A stretch of DNA of 6,829 nucleotides from JACVRM01 sp046262315 (GTDB lineage: Bacteria > Actinomycetota > Thermoleophilia > Gaiellales > Gaiellaceae). Under the pieces are notes generated by a model, which did no database searches, was not told the DNA's origin, and saw only the letters and a list, made by a program, of their open reading frames with translations. Numbering within the stretch: the first letter of the stretch is position 1; every line of letters begins with the position of its first letter. The DNA is taken from the NCBI GenBank assembly GCA_046262315.1, contig JBHEMZ010000094.1, forward strand, positions 1 to 6,829. The letters are read 5' to 3'. This document shows positions 1-5,502 of this stretch, piece after piece. Both the position numbers and the translations under genes were made by a program.

Positions 1-335
1 GAGAGCGGGCACGCAGCCAGCTCACCGACGAGCGCTTGTTCGCGCCTGAGCTCATCGACCTCGAAGTGGCGTCCGTGTGGCGGCGCGCCGCCCGAGCCGG
101 AGGGCTTGGCGAACGACGGGCGGCCCAGGCGCTCGCCGACCTCGCCACCCTCCCACTCGCACGTGCTCCGCATCAGCCCCTCATGAATCGGATCTGGGAG
201 CTTCGCGACAACCTCACGCCCTACGATGCGGCGTACGTTGCGCTCGCCGAAGCACTGGAGACCTCCCTTCTAACCGCCGACCGACGCCTCACTCAGGCGC
301 CCGGGATCCACTGCGAGATCAAGTTGCTCCGCTGA
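1..335 (+). CDS. VapC-family PIN-domain ribonuclease toxin, 5'-truncated by window edge
   Basis: The frame is open from base 3 to the TGA at 333-335 and gives about 110 residues; the missing N-terminus, with the first catalytic Asp, lies before the window. VapC toxins are Mg-dependent RNases of type II toxin-antitoxin pairs. Visible hallmarks are the APELIDLEV segment with the second acidic residue, an alanine-rich helical middle (RRAAQALADLATLP), and the C-terminal PIN core: WELRDNLTPYDAAYVALAEAL (third acidic residue, D of YDAAY) followed by LLTADRRL (last acidic residue). A full VapC is about 125-140 aa, so roughly 20-25 residues are missing. A TTG at 36 could be read as a start, but it would drop the first conserved strand, so this is a partial gene rather than a short one. 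The antitoxin (VapB-like) should lie just upstream, outside the window. The gene converges on the minus-strand unit that ends near 391. The family call is firm; toxicity and partner are inferred. Confidence 0.88.
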   Translation, partial: ERARSQLTDERLFAPELIDLEVASVWRRAARAGGLGERRAAQALADLATLPLARAPHQPLMNRIWELRDNLTPYDAAYVALAEALETSLLTADRRLTQAPGIHCEIKLLR

Positions 336-380
336 GGTTCGACGAGGCCGCTGGATCGATCGGGCTCGGCGCCCCCGTGT

Positions 381-412
381 AGAACAACAAAAAAGGCTTT
401 TGCGGGCCTTTT
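381..412 (-). terminator. Intrinsic terminator, best read on the minus strand
   Basis: On the + strand AAAAGGC (391-397) and GCCTTTT (406-412) form a 7-bp perfect stem around an 8-nt loop. Read on the minus strand the stem is followed by a T-rich tail (TTTTTTGTTGTT including the stem end), the form of a Rho-independent terminator. On the + strand only four Ts lie at the stem base, so activity there would be weaker. It sits between the convergent vapC-like gene and the tRNA/micro-ORF unit. It implies that a minus-strand transcript runs through 470 and ends near 383. Confidence 0.65.
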
Positions 413-469
413 GCAGTAGCGGGGAGGCTCGTCGGAGCTTCCGGCGCATAGGCAACGCTACCGCGCCCG

Positions 470-577
470 TCACCGCTCGCCCTTGAGCCGCCGCACGAGC
501 GCCGTGAACAGGTCAGCCAGCTGGTAGACGGCCCAGAGGAGACCGCCTAGCAGAGCGAGTGCGGCAAGAAAGTCCAA
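470..577 (-). CDS. Putative 35-aa membrane micro-protein
   Basis: I do not recognise a family. A TTG start (577-575) opens 35 codons ending in TGA at 472-470. The product begins MDFLAALALLGGLLWAVY, a hydrophobic helix of about 18 residues, continues with an amphipathic part (QLADLFTALV) and ends in a basic tail RRLKGER. This is the layout of a single-pass membrane micro-protein with a cytoplasmic basic C-terminus. Third codon positions are mostly G/C (about 26 of 34), as in real genes here. AAGG lies 5 nt upstream of the TTG, a modest ribosome binding site. The frame stays open upstream, and a GTG at 640-638 would give 56 aa, but that extension contains AGA and AGG codons and looks less coding. 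It lies downstream of tRNA-fMet in the same direction and is followed 58 nt later by a terminator, which supports transcription. It could still be a chance open frame. Confidence 0.4.
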   Translation of the reverse strand: MDFLAALALLGGLLWAVYQLADLFTALVRRLKGER

Positions 578-612
578 AGCGGCCTTGCACCTTTCAGGCG
601 TGCCCGCCCGGG

Positions 613-625
613 CGTGACTGTCACG
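613..625. promoter_or_regulatory. 13-bp palindrome, possible operator
   Basis: CGTGAC-T-GTCACG is a perfect inverted repeat with a one-base centre. It directly abuts the palindrome CGCCCGGGCG (605-614) and lies about 35 bp upstream of the micro-protein TTG on the minus strand. This position suits an operator for that gene, but no regulator for it is visible, and in GC-rich DNA a 6+6 palindrome can arise by chance. Confidence 0.25.
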
Positions 626-670
626 GGCAACTCTACGCACCTCTCCGCGAGCATCCCGCGGAAGCCGACT

Positions 671-689
671 GCTTGCAGAACGCTTGCAG
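671..689. repeat. Two direct copies of GCTTGCAG, 11-bp period
   Basis: GCTTGCAG occurs at 671-678 and again at 682-689, separated by AAC, just beyond the 3' end of tRNA-fMet. The first copy is part of the small palindrome CTGC-TT-GCAG. The tRNA-flanking position is where integrase core or arm sites sit in integrative elements, but no integrase gene is in the window, so the function is unknown. Confidence 0.4.
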
Positions 690-707
690 CCTAGTGGCCC
701 TTCCGAG

Positions 708-781
708 TAGCGGGGGCAGGATTTGAACCTGCGACCTCCGGGTTATGAGCCCGGCGAGCTACCTGACTGCTCCACCCCGCG
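708..781 (-). tRNA. Initiator tRNA-fMet (anticodon CAU)
   Basis: Read on the minus strand from 781 to 708 the 74 nt fold into a standard cloverleaf. The acceptor 5' strand is CGCGGGG, the D stem GAGC/GCTC with an AGTCAGGTA loop, the anticodon stem CCGGG/CCCGG around CTCATAA (CAT at 747-745), and the T stem GCAGG/CCTGC around TTCAAAT. Two initiator identity marks are present. Three consecutive G:C pairs at 29-31/39-41 lie next to the anticodon loop, and position 1 is not Watson-Crick paired (C1 faces U72 here, where Escherichia coli has C1:A72). The discriminator base is A73. CCA is not encoded, since the bases after it are CTC, so CCA must be added after transcription. The gene follows the large regulator by 23 bp on the same strand but has its own -10 element, so it need not depend on that gene's transcript. 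Confidence 0.96.
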
Positions 782-791
782 TCGCGGCGCC

Positions 792-797
792 AGTATA
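792..797 (-). promoter_or_regulatory. -10 element of the tRNA-fMet gene
   Basis: On the minus strand TATACT (797-792) matches TATAAT at 5 of 6 positions and lies 10 nt before the first base of the tRNA, so transcription would start around 785 with a leader of a few bases. It sits in the short gap between the regulator stop codon and the tRNA. No good -35 hexamer is visible 16-18 bp upstream, which is not rare in actinobacterial promoters. Confidence 0.55.
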
Positions 798-804
798 GCG
801 CGGC

Positions 805-3600
805 TCACGGCGTGGCGGCGGCCCGCCCCAGGTCGACCGCCTCGTGCAGGGAGAGCGCCCGGCCGTGCGTCCACGCCGCCGCGAACTGCTCCTCGCCGAG
901 AGCCGCCCGTGCAGCGGCGACCACCTCCTCGGCGGCGGCGCGGGAGACCGGCGGCAGCGAGCCGCCGAGCGCGTCCAGCACCCCGGCCGCTGCGGCGGAG
1001 AGCGCGACCGCCGTGTCTTGACGGCCGTTCCTCTGGGCCAGCATGGCGATGTTGTGTAGGCAGCCGCCGACGCCCCTCGTGTGGCCGTCCTGGTGGCACA
1101 GAACGAGACTCTCGGCCAGCATCCGGCCGGCGGTCTCGTCGTCGCCCTGCTCGGCGGCCAGCCCTCCCCACGCACCGAGGATCCCGGCCTGGCCGACGCG
1201 GTCGCCGTGCTCGCGGGCCAGCTCCAGGCCCTCCTCGTACAGCGCCACGGCGCGCTTGCGGTCGCCCGCCGCCGCCGCCGCGTTCGCGAGCCCGTTGAGC
1301 GAGACGATCACCCCGCGCGTGTGCCCGAGCTCCCGCGCGAGGGCGAGCGAGTCGCCGGCGAGCCTCGCCGCCTGCTCGACGTCGCCGCGATGCGCCGCGG
1401 CCCAGCCTCGGATGTGCAGCGTCCGGCCCTCGCCCTCCCTGTCGCCGAGCTGGCGGTAGAGCGCCAGAGACGCCTCGCCGAGCTCGTCTCCGCGCTCGTA
1501 CTCACCCTGGAGGAAGGCGACATAGCACGCGCCGTGGAGCGCCTTCGCGCGGAGCGGCGCCGGGGCCGACCCGGCCCCGGCGAGAGCGCGCTCGAGCGAG
1601 CTGAGCGCCTCGCGCAGGTAGCTGCGGTCGGCCCAGAAGTCGCAGAGCGCCGCCGCGATGCGCAGCCCCACCTCGGGGTCGTGCCGCTCGGCCCAGGCGA
1701 GTGCCGCGCGCAGGTTGTCGTGCTCCGCCTCCAGCCGGTCGAGCCGGCCGCCCCGCTCGGGCCCCTGGACGGGGGCCCACAGCGCGGCCCCGAGCGTCTC
1801 GGCGAGCTCCAGGAAGTACGCCGCGTGACGCTCTCGCAAGCGCTCCGCCTCCCCGCTCTCTTCCAGGCGCTCTCTCGCGTAGGCACGGACCGTCTCGAGC
1901 ATGCGGAGGCGCGGCTCGCCCCCTCGGGCGGTCTCGCGCTGCAGCAGGCTGTGGGCAAGCAGCGTCTCGAGCGTCTCGAGCGGCGCCTCGCAGACGGACT
2001 CGACGGCGTCCGTGCTGCAGCCCCCCGCGAACACGGCAAGCCGCGCGAACAGCTCCCGCTCGCCGGGATCGAGCAGCTCGTAGCTCCAGTCGATCGTCGC
2101 GCGCAGGGTCTGGTGGCGCTCGGGCACGTCGCGCGGCCCGCCGGTCAGGACTTCCAGCCGCTGCTCGAGACGTTCCCGCAGGAGCGCCGGGGGGTGCAGC
2201 GTGACCCGCGCGGCCGCCAGCTCGATGGCGAGCGGAAGCCCGTCGAGGTCAACGCAGATCGCGGCCACGGCCTCGGCGTTCTCCCGCGAGAGCCTGAAGT
2301 CGTGCTGCACGGCCCGCGCTCGCGCCACGAAGAGCGCGACCGCCTCGTTCCGCCCGAGCCCCTCGAGGTCGCGCACGAGCGCCCGATCGGGGATGCGGAG
2401 CGGCGGCACGGGGTACTCGTGCTCGCCCGAAAGTCGCAGGACCACCCGGCTCGTCACGAGCACCTTCAGGTCGGGCGCGGCCGACAGCAGCTCGCTCACG
2501 AGCGGCGCGGCGTCGTCTACGCGCTCGAAGTTGTCGAGTACGAGCAGCATCGCCCGCGGCCGGAGCGCCTGCTTGAGCCTCTCCACGGTCGCGACCTCAC
2601 TCTCGACGACGTCGAGCGCGCGGGCCACGGTTGCTGGTACGAGCGCCGGCTCGTCGAGCGGCGCGAGATCGACGAAGGCAGCGCCGTCGACGAATCCTGG
2701 AGCGAGCTCGGCGGCCGCCTCGAGCGCGAGCCGCGTCTTGCCCGTGCCGCCGGGTCCGGTCAACGTGAGGAGCCGCACGTCGTCGCGGCCCAGCAACGCC
2801 GTCACCGCCGCCCGCTCGAGCCCGCGGCCGACGAGCGAGCTCGCGGGGGCCGGCAGCTTGCTCTGCCGCTCGCGCCGGGGAGCCGCGAGCGAGGCGTCCT
2901 GACGCAGGATCGCGCGCTCCAGCCCGCGCAGCTCCTCCCCGGGCTCGACGCCGAGGTGCTCGACGAGCGCCTCGCGGGCGCCCTGGTAGGCCGCCAGCGC
3001 ATCGGCCTGGCGTCCCGACCTGTAGAGCGCGAGCATCAGCTGGCCCCGCAGCCGCTCCCGGAACGGATGCTCGGCGATCAGGCCCTCCAGCTCCCCGGCG
3101 AGCTCGGCGTGGCGGCCGAGCGCGAGGTCGGCGTCGATGCGCTGCTCGAGCGCGGCGATGCGCGCCTCCTCCAGCCCGGTCAGGGCCGCCGACGCATCGG
3201 CGAGGTCCGCAAGGGGTTCCCCGCGCCAGAGCGCAAGCGCTTCCTCGAGCGTCGTAGCCGCCGCCCCGGGCGACTCCTTCCGGGCGCGTTCGACGAGCCG
3301 CTCGAAGCGCTCCAGGTCGAGCTCGACGGGCGAGACGCGCAGCACGTATCCCGGCCCGCGCGTCTCGATCCTGTCTGCGCCGAGCGCCTTGCGCAGGCCG
3401 TGCACGGCCACCTGGAGGGAGTTGGCGGCGGCCGGCGGCGGCTCCTCTCCCCAGAGCCCGTCGATCAGCCGCTCCCGCGACACGACCTTGTTCGCGCTCA
3501 GGAGCAGCAGTGTCAGAAGGGCCCGCTGGCGCGGGCCGCCGAGCGGGACGACGGCGCCACGCTCGAGCACCTCGAGCGGCCCCAGCAGCCTGAACTCCAA
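805..3600 (-). CDS. AfsR/SARP-type transcriptional regulator (winged helix, BTAD, NB-ARC-like ATPase, TPR)
   Basis: The product is 931 aa: a predicted cytoplasmic, ATP-dependent transcriptional activator of the AfsR-like STAND class. In order, residues 1-90 are the OmpR-like winged helix (begins MEFRLLGPLEV; SLQVAVHGLRKALG and GPGYVLRV are typical). Residues 95-235 are the BTAD (RERLRGQLMLALYRSGRQADALAAY, HLGVEPGEELR). Residues 255-480 are the nucleotide-binding domain, with Walker A GPGGTGKT at 282-289, Walker B LLVLDN at 352-357, the LVTSR sensor at 381-385 and GLPLAIELAA at 454-463. A helical arm follows, with LETVRAYARERL at 568-579. TPR-like helical repeats run from about 640 to 870, and the end carries ALGEEQFAAAWTHGRALSLHEAV. 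The TTG at 3600-3598 is chosen because the winged helix starts right there; the open frame continues upstream into the cupin gene but has no start codon just before it. The RBS is only a G-rich run four bases upstream. The gene is divergent from the cupin operon. Target genes and ligand are unknown. Confidence 0.93.
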   Translation of the reverse strand: MEFRLLGPLEVLERGAVVPLGGPRQRALLTLLLLSANKVVSRERLIDGLWGEEPPPAAANSLQVAVHGLRKALGADRIETRGPGYVLRVSPVELDLERFERLVERARKESPGAAATTLEEALALWRGEPLADLADASAALTGLEEARIAALEQRIDADLALGRHAELAGELEGLIAEHPFRERLRGQLMLALYRSGRQADALAAYQGAREALVEHLGVEPGEELRGLERAILRQDASLAAPRRERQSKLPAPASSLVGRGLERAAVTALLGRDDVRLLTLTGPGGTGKTRLALEAAAELAPGFVDGAAFVDLAPLDEPALVPATVARALDVVESEVATVERLKQALRPRAMLLVLDNFERVDDAAPLVSELLSAAPDLKVLVTSRVVLRLSGEHEYPVPPLRIPDRALVRDLEGLGRNEAVALFVARARAVQHDFRLSRENAEAVAAICVDLDGLPLAIELAAARVTLHPPALLRERLEQRLEVLTGGPRDVPERHQTLRATIDWSYELLDPGERELFARLAVFAGGCSTDAVESVCEAPLETLETLLAHSLLQRETARGGEPRLRMLETVRAYARERLEESGEAERLRERHAAYFLELAETLGAALWAPVQGPERGGRLDRLEAEHDNLRAALAWAERHDPEVGLRIAAALCDFWADRSYLREALSSLERALAGAGSAPAPLRAKALHGACYVAFLQGEYERGDELGEASLALYRQLGDREGEGRTLHIRGWAAAHRGDVEQAARLAGDSLALARELGHTRGVIVSLNGLANAAAAAGDRKRAVALYEEGLELAREHGDRVGQAGILGAWGGLAAEQGDDETAGRMLAESLVLCHQDGHTRGVGGCLHNIAMLAQRNGRQDTAVALSAAAAGVLDALGGSLPPVSRAAAEEVVAAARAALGEEQFAAAWTHGRALSLHEAVDLGRAAATP

Positions 3601-3616
3601 ACGACCCCCCGTCCTC

Positions 3617-3670
3617 GCGATAAGCGGGCGATAAGCCGATCGTAAGCGCCGGCTCCGATCGTTCCAAGCG
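3617..3670. promoter_or_regulatory. Direct-repeat array with 11-bp period in the divergent control region
   Basis: GCGATAAGC occurs at 3617-3625 and 3628-3636. ATCGTAAGC follows at 3639-3647 and GTTCCAAGC at 3661-3669. The shared core (T/C)AAGC thus falls at 3621, 3632, 3643 and 3665, that is steps of 11, 11 and 22, with one unoccupied register at 3654. SARP/AfsR winged helices are known to bind heptamer direct repeats spaced 11 or 22 bp, one helical turn apart. An overlapping repeat, CCGATCGT at 3636-3643 and 3655-3662, adds to the repeat density. The array overlaps the proposed regulator -10, so a role in self-regulation, and possibly in control of the cupin operon, is inferred. Confidence 0.55.
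3639..3667 (-). promoter_or_regulatory. Candidate promoter of the BTAD regulator
   Basis: On the minus strand TTGGAA (3667-3662) and TACGAT (3644-3639) are separated by exactly 17 bp. Each matches its sigma-70-type consensus at 4 of 6 bases, including TTG and the TA...T core. Initiation would fall near 3632, leaving a leader of about 30 nt before the TTG start. The first two repeat copies would then lie at or just after the start point. No equally good promoter is visible on the + strand for the cupin gene. Confidence 0.4.
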
Positions 3671-3694
3671 TCATCCCAACGAAAGGAGCACAGA

Positions 3695-4270
3695 ATGATC
3701 CACGCAGGCGACACCATCGAGAACCCCGTCACGGGCGAGCGCATCGTCTTTCGCCAGACCTCGGCCGAGACGAACGGCGAAGCGGTCGTGATCGAGTGCA
3801 CCGTGCAGCCGGGCGGCTTCGTGGCCGCAGCCCACGTCCACCCGTCCCAGGACGAGCGGTTCGAGATCCTCGACGGCACGCTCGCGTTCCAGCTCGACAA
3901 GCAGGAGCTCGTAGCCGGCCCCGGAGACCGCATCCTCGTGCCGGCCAGCATGAAGCACCGCTTCCGCAACGCCGGCGACGGCGCGGCGCACTTCGTCTGC
4001 GAGGTGCGGCCGGCGCTTCAGTTCGAGCAGCTGCTCGAGACGATGTTCGCGCTCGCAGCCGACGGCAAGACCAACAAGAAGGGCATGCCGAACCCGCTGC
4101 GCCTCGCGGTCATCGCGCGCGCCCATTTCGACACGGTGCAGCTGCCGTTCCCGCCGGTCTGGATGCAGCGCATGGGCCTTGCGCTCGGCGCGCCGCTCGG
4201 GCGGATGGTCGGGTACAAGCCGACGTACGTGCTCGCTTCAGAGCTCGGCGAGCAGGCGCTCGTCGCATGA
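3695..4270 (+). CDS. Cupin-domain protein
   Basis: A 191-aa product with an ATG start preceded by AAAGGAG at a 6-nt spacing, the best ribosome binding site among the chromosomal genes here. Both cupin motifs are complete. Motif 1 is GFVAAAHVHPSQDERFEILDG, with H47, H49 and E54 as expected metal ligands and G61 closing the motif. Motif 2 is GDRILVPASMKHRFRN, with G77, P83, H88 (fourth ligand) and N92. This makes a small metal-binding beta-barrel over residues 35-105. The C-terminal part (about 106-191) is helical and basic, with phrases such as GKTNKKGMPNPLRLAVIARAHF and a GYKPTY end. It recurs in similar actinobacterial cupin proteins as I recall them, but I cannot assign a reaction. No signal peptide is seen, so it is likely cytoplasmic. 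It is divergent from the BTAD regulator across 94 bp, and its stop codon overlaps the next start. Substrate is unknown; an enzyme or a small-molecule sensor are both possible. Confidence 0.9.
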   Translation: MIHAGDTIENPVTGERIVFRQTSAETNGEAVVIECTVQPGGFVAAAHVHPSQDERFEILDGTLAFQLDKQELVAGPGDRILVPASMKHRFRNAGDGAAHFVCEVRPALQFEQLLETMFALAADGKTNKKGMPNPLRLAVIARAHFDTVQLPFPPVWMQRMGLALGAPLGRMVGYKPTYVLASELGEQALVA

Positions 4271-4410
4271 GGCGCCGCCGCCTCAAGCGCCAGGCCTTGT
4301 TCATCGGGGTCCTGCTTGGACTCTCGCTGATCGCACTCGTGGGAATGGCCGTCCGCGCCGCCGGGAGCACGCTCTCGGCGGCGCGGCAGCCGCTCCGCGT
4401 CCGCGCGTAG
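4267..4410 (+). CDS. 47-aa single-pass membrane protein, coupled to the cupin gene
   Basis: I do not recognise a family. The ATG at 4267-4269 overlaps the cupin stop in an ATGA junction, typical of translational coupling, and the frame ends at TAG 4408-4410. The product starts with a strongly basic MRRRRLKR, followed by one hydrophobic helix of about 19 residues (LFIGVLLGLSLIALVGMAV, residues 11-29) and a short polar tail ending QPLRVRA. The positive-inside rule puts the N-terminus in the cytoplasm. There is no lipobox or other export motif. Third positions are mostly G/C. A stop-anchor micro-protein that tethers or modulates a neighbour is possible, but this is a guess. The overlap with the upstream gene and the clear membrane helix make a real gene more likely than chance. 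Confidence 0.65.
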   Translation: MRRRRLKRQALFIGVLLGLSLIALVGMAVRAAGSTLSAARQPLRVRA

Positions 4411-4448
4411 CCGCGCGCAGACATTCACGCCCTGGCAAGGTTGGGCTC

Positions 4449-5414
4449 GTGACCAGGGTGGCCGCGATCGACCTCGGGACGAACACAACGCGTCTGCTCG
4501 TCGCCGACGTGGATGACGACCGGGTCGACGACGTCGTGCGCCGCTCGCGGATCACGCGCCTCGGCGAAGGCGTCGACGGACGGCGGAGGCTGCTCCCGCT
4601 GCCGATCGCACGCGTGCGCAACTGCCTTTCGGACTACCGGCGCGAGCTGGAGTCGCTCGACGCGGAGCGCGTGCTCGCTGTCGCGACGAGCGCGGTGCGC
4701 GACGCGGAGAACGGCGACGCGTTCCTCGGCGAGGTCGAGTGGAGCTACGGCTTCACGACGCGTCTGCTGACGGGCGAGCAGGAGGCCGACCTTGCCTTCC
4801 GCGGCGCGATGGTGGGACGTGCGCCGGAGGTACCGACGCTCGTCATCGACATCGGCGGCGGCTCCACGGAACTCATCGTGGGCGACGCCGCCAGCATCGC
4901 CTTTTCGACCAGCGTCGACATCGGCTCGGTGCGCCTGACCGAGCGCTTCATCTCCTCTGACCCGCCGGCGCCCGACGAGCTCGCGGACTGCGTGGCGGCC
5001 GTGCGCTCGCTGCTCGCTGAGCGCATTCCCGACGACGTCCTCCCGTTGCCGCAGGCCGCCCTCGGCGTGGCGGCGACGATCACGACCTTCGCGGCGCTGG
5101 ACCTCGGCCTGCTGGCTTACGACCCGGATCAGGTCAACGGACATGTCCTTTCCGCACAGGGAGTCGAGGAGCAGCTCGAGCGCCTGGCGGCGCTGACACT
5201 CACGGAGCGGCGCCAGCTGCCGGCGCTCGAGCCGGAGCGGGCCTCGGTGATCGTCGCCGGCGGGCTCATTCTGCGCGAAGTGCTGGCCCACTTCCGCCTC
5301 GGCGCGATCGAATCCAGCGAACGAGACATCTTGGACGGTATTGCGCTCGCGGCGGCGGAGCTGCCGGCGCCGGTCGAAGGAGATGCGCCGCCGGGCGCCT
5401 ACACCTGCTGCTAG
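4449..5414 (+). CDS. ppx: Ppx/GppA-family phosphatase (exopolyphosphatase / guanosine pentaphosphate phosphohydrolase)
   Basis: A 321-aa product, the short two-lobe form of the family without the C-terminal HD-like extension of Escherichia coli Ppx. It has the ASKHA sugar-kinase/Hsp70 fold. Motifs in order are the first phosphate loop VAAIDLGTNTTRLLVAD (4-20), VLAVATSAVRDAENG (75-89), the acidic GEQEADLAFRGA segment (109-120) that carries the catalytic glutamate in this family, the second phosphate loop VIDIGGGSTELIVG (132-145), and the adenosine-like motif VIVAGGLILREVL (267-279) followed by ESSERDILDGIAL. Family enzymes release phosphate from polyphosphate ends or convert pppGpp to ppGpp; sequence alone does not separate the two here. 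The GTG at 4449 is chosen because AAGG lies 8 nt upstream and the conserved strand begins at once; a GTG three codons later is an alternative. It follows the micro-protein by 38 bp on the same strand and probably shares the cupin operon. The acidic C-terminal tail (EGDAPPGAYTCC) is not conserved as far as I can tell. Confidence 0.93.
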   Translation: MTRVAAIDLGTNTTRLLVADVDDDRVDDVVRRSRITRLGEGVDGRRRLLPLPIARVRNCLSDYRRELESLDAERVLAVATSAVRDAENGDAFLGEVEWSYGFTTRLLTGEQEADLAFRGAMVGRAPEVPTLVIDIGGGSTELIVGDAASIAFSTSVDIGSVRLTERFISSDPPAPDELADCVAAVRSLLAERIPDDVLPLPQAALGVAATITTFAALDLGLLAYDPDQVNGHVLSAQGVEEQLERLAALTLTERRQLPALEPERASVIVAGGLILREVLAHFRLGAIESSERDILDGIALAAAELPAPVEGDAPPGAYTCC

Positions 5415-5422
5415 ACGCTCGC

Positions 5423-5441
5423 GCCGCCGCTGCGCGGCGGC
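5423..5441 (+). terminator. Hairpin 1 after ppx
   Basis: GCCGCCG and CGGCGGC form a perfect 7-bp all-GC stem around the loop CTGCG, starting 9 nt after the ppx stop codon. No T-tract follows, so it may slow polymerase or protect the mRNA 3' end rather than act as a classical terminator. Confidence 0.4.
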
Positions 5442-5452
5442 TAGCTCGCTCG

Positions 5453-5481
5453 CACGGGGGGAACAGCCGGTTCCCCCCGTG
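5453..5481 (+). terminator. Hairpin 2 after ppx, 12-bp perfect stem
   Basis: CACGGGGGGAAC (5453-5464) pairs perfectly with GTTCCCCCCGTG (5470-5481) around the loop AGCCG. It is the strongest structure in the gap and is followed by a C/T-rich run rather than a T-tract. Tail-less strong hairpins are common at actinobacterial operon ends, so it probably ends the cupin-ppx transcript. A repetitive palindromic element is an alternative. Confidence 0.5.
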
Positions 5482-5502
5482 AGCCCCCTCCCCTGTACTA
5501 GA

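Larger units (their letters stand above)
336..707. other. Gap between vapC-like gene and tRNA-fMet: terminator, micro-ORF, small repeats
   Basis: This stretch has no large gene. Read left to right it holds GC-rich sequence with no recognisable signal (336-380), an A-rich terminator hairpin (381-412), more unassigned sequence (413-469), a likely 35-aa minus-strand membrane micro-protein (470-577), a 13-bp palindrome (613-625) and two copies of GCTTGCAG (671-678 and 682-689) just beyond the tRNA 3' end. A minus-strand frame is open from the tRNA end to 470 without a stop, but it uses AGA/AGG codons in its upstream part, unlike the neighbouring genes. Confidence 0.6.

Noticed and set aside
417..427. 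TAGCGGGGAGG resembles the start of the tRNA 3' end (TAGCGGGGGCAGG at 708-720), suggesting an attachment-site duplication
   Set aside because: The match is only about 8-10 bases of GC-rich sequence and does not extend into the T arm, so it is too short to call an att repeat.
270..473. A 67-codon minus-strand frame overlapping the vapC-like 3' end
   Set aside because: It reads straight through the terminator hairpin and antisense to the PIN core; no family resemblance.
723..1298. A + strand open frame overlapping tRNA-fMet and the 3' end of the regulator
   Set aside because: It runs antisense across the tRNA gene, and its product is an Arg/Pro-rich string with no domain features.
1081..3645. 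A very long open frame (854 codons) on the + strand opposite the BTAD regulator
   Set aside because: It is antisense to a gene with full, ordered domains; the translation is low-complexity Arg/Glu/Pro/Ala-rich with no motif. Such shadows are expected in high-GC coding DNA.
3601..3969. N-terminal extension of the BTAD regulator up to 3969 (1054 aa)
   Set aside because: The extension overlaps the cupin gene in antisense, has no domain character, and the winged-helix domain starts exactly at the TTG at 3600.
4425..5291. A 288-codon minus-strand frame opposite ppx
   Set aside because: The + strand frame carries all Ppx/GppA motifs; the minus frame is Arg/His/Glu-rich with no recognisable fold.
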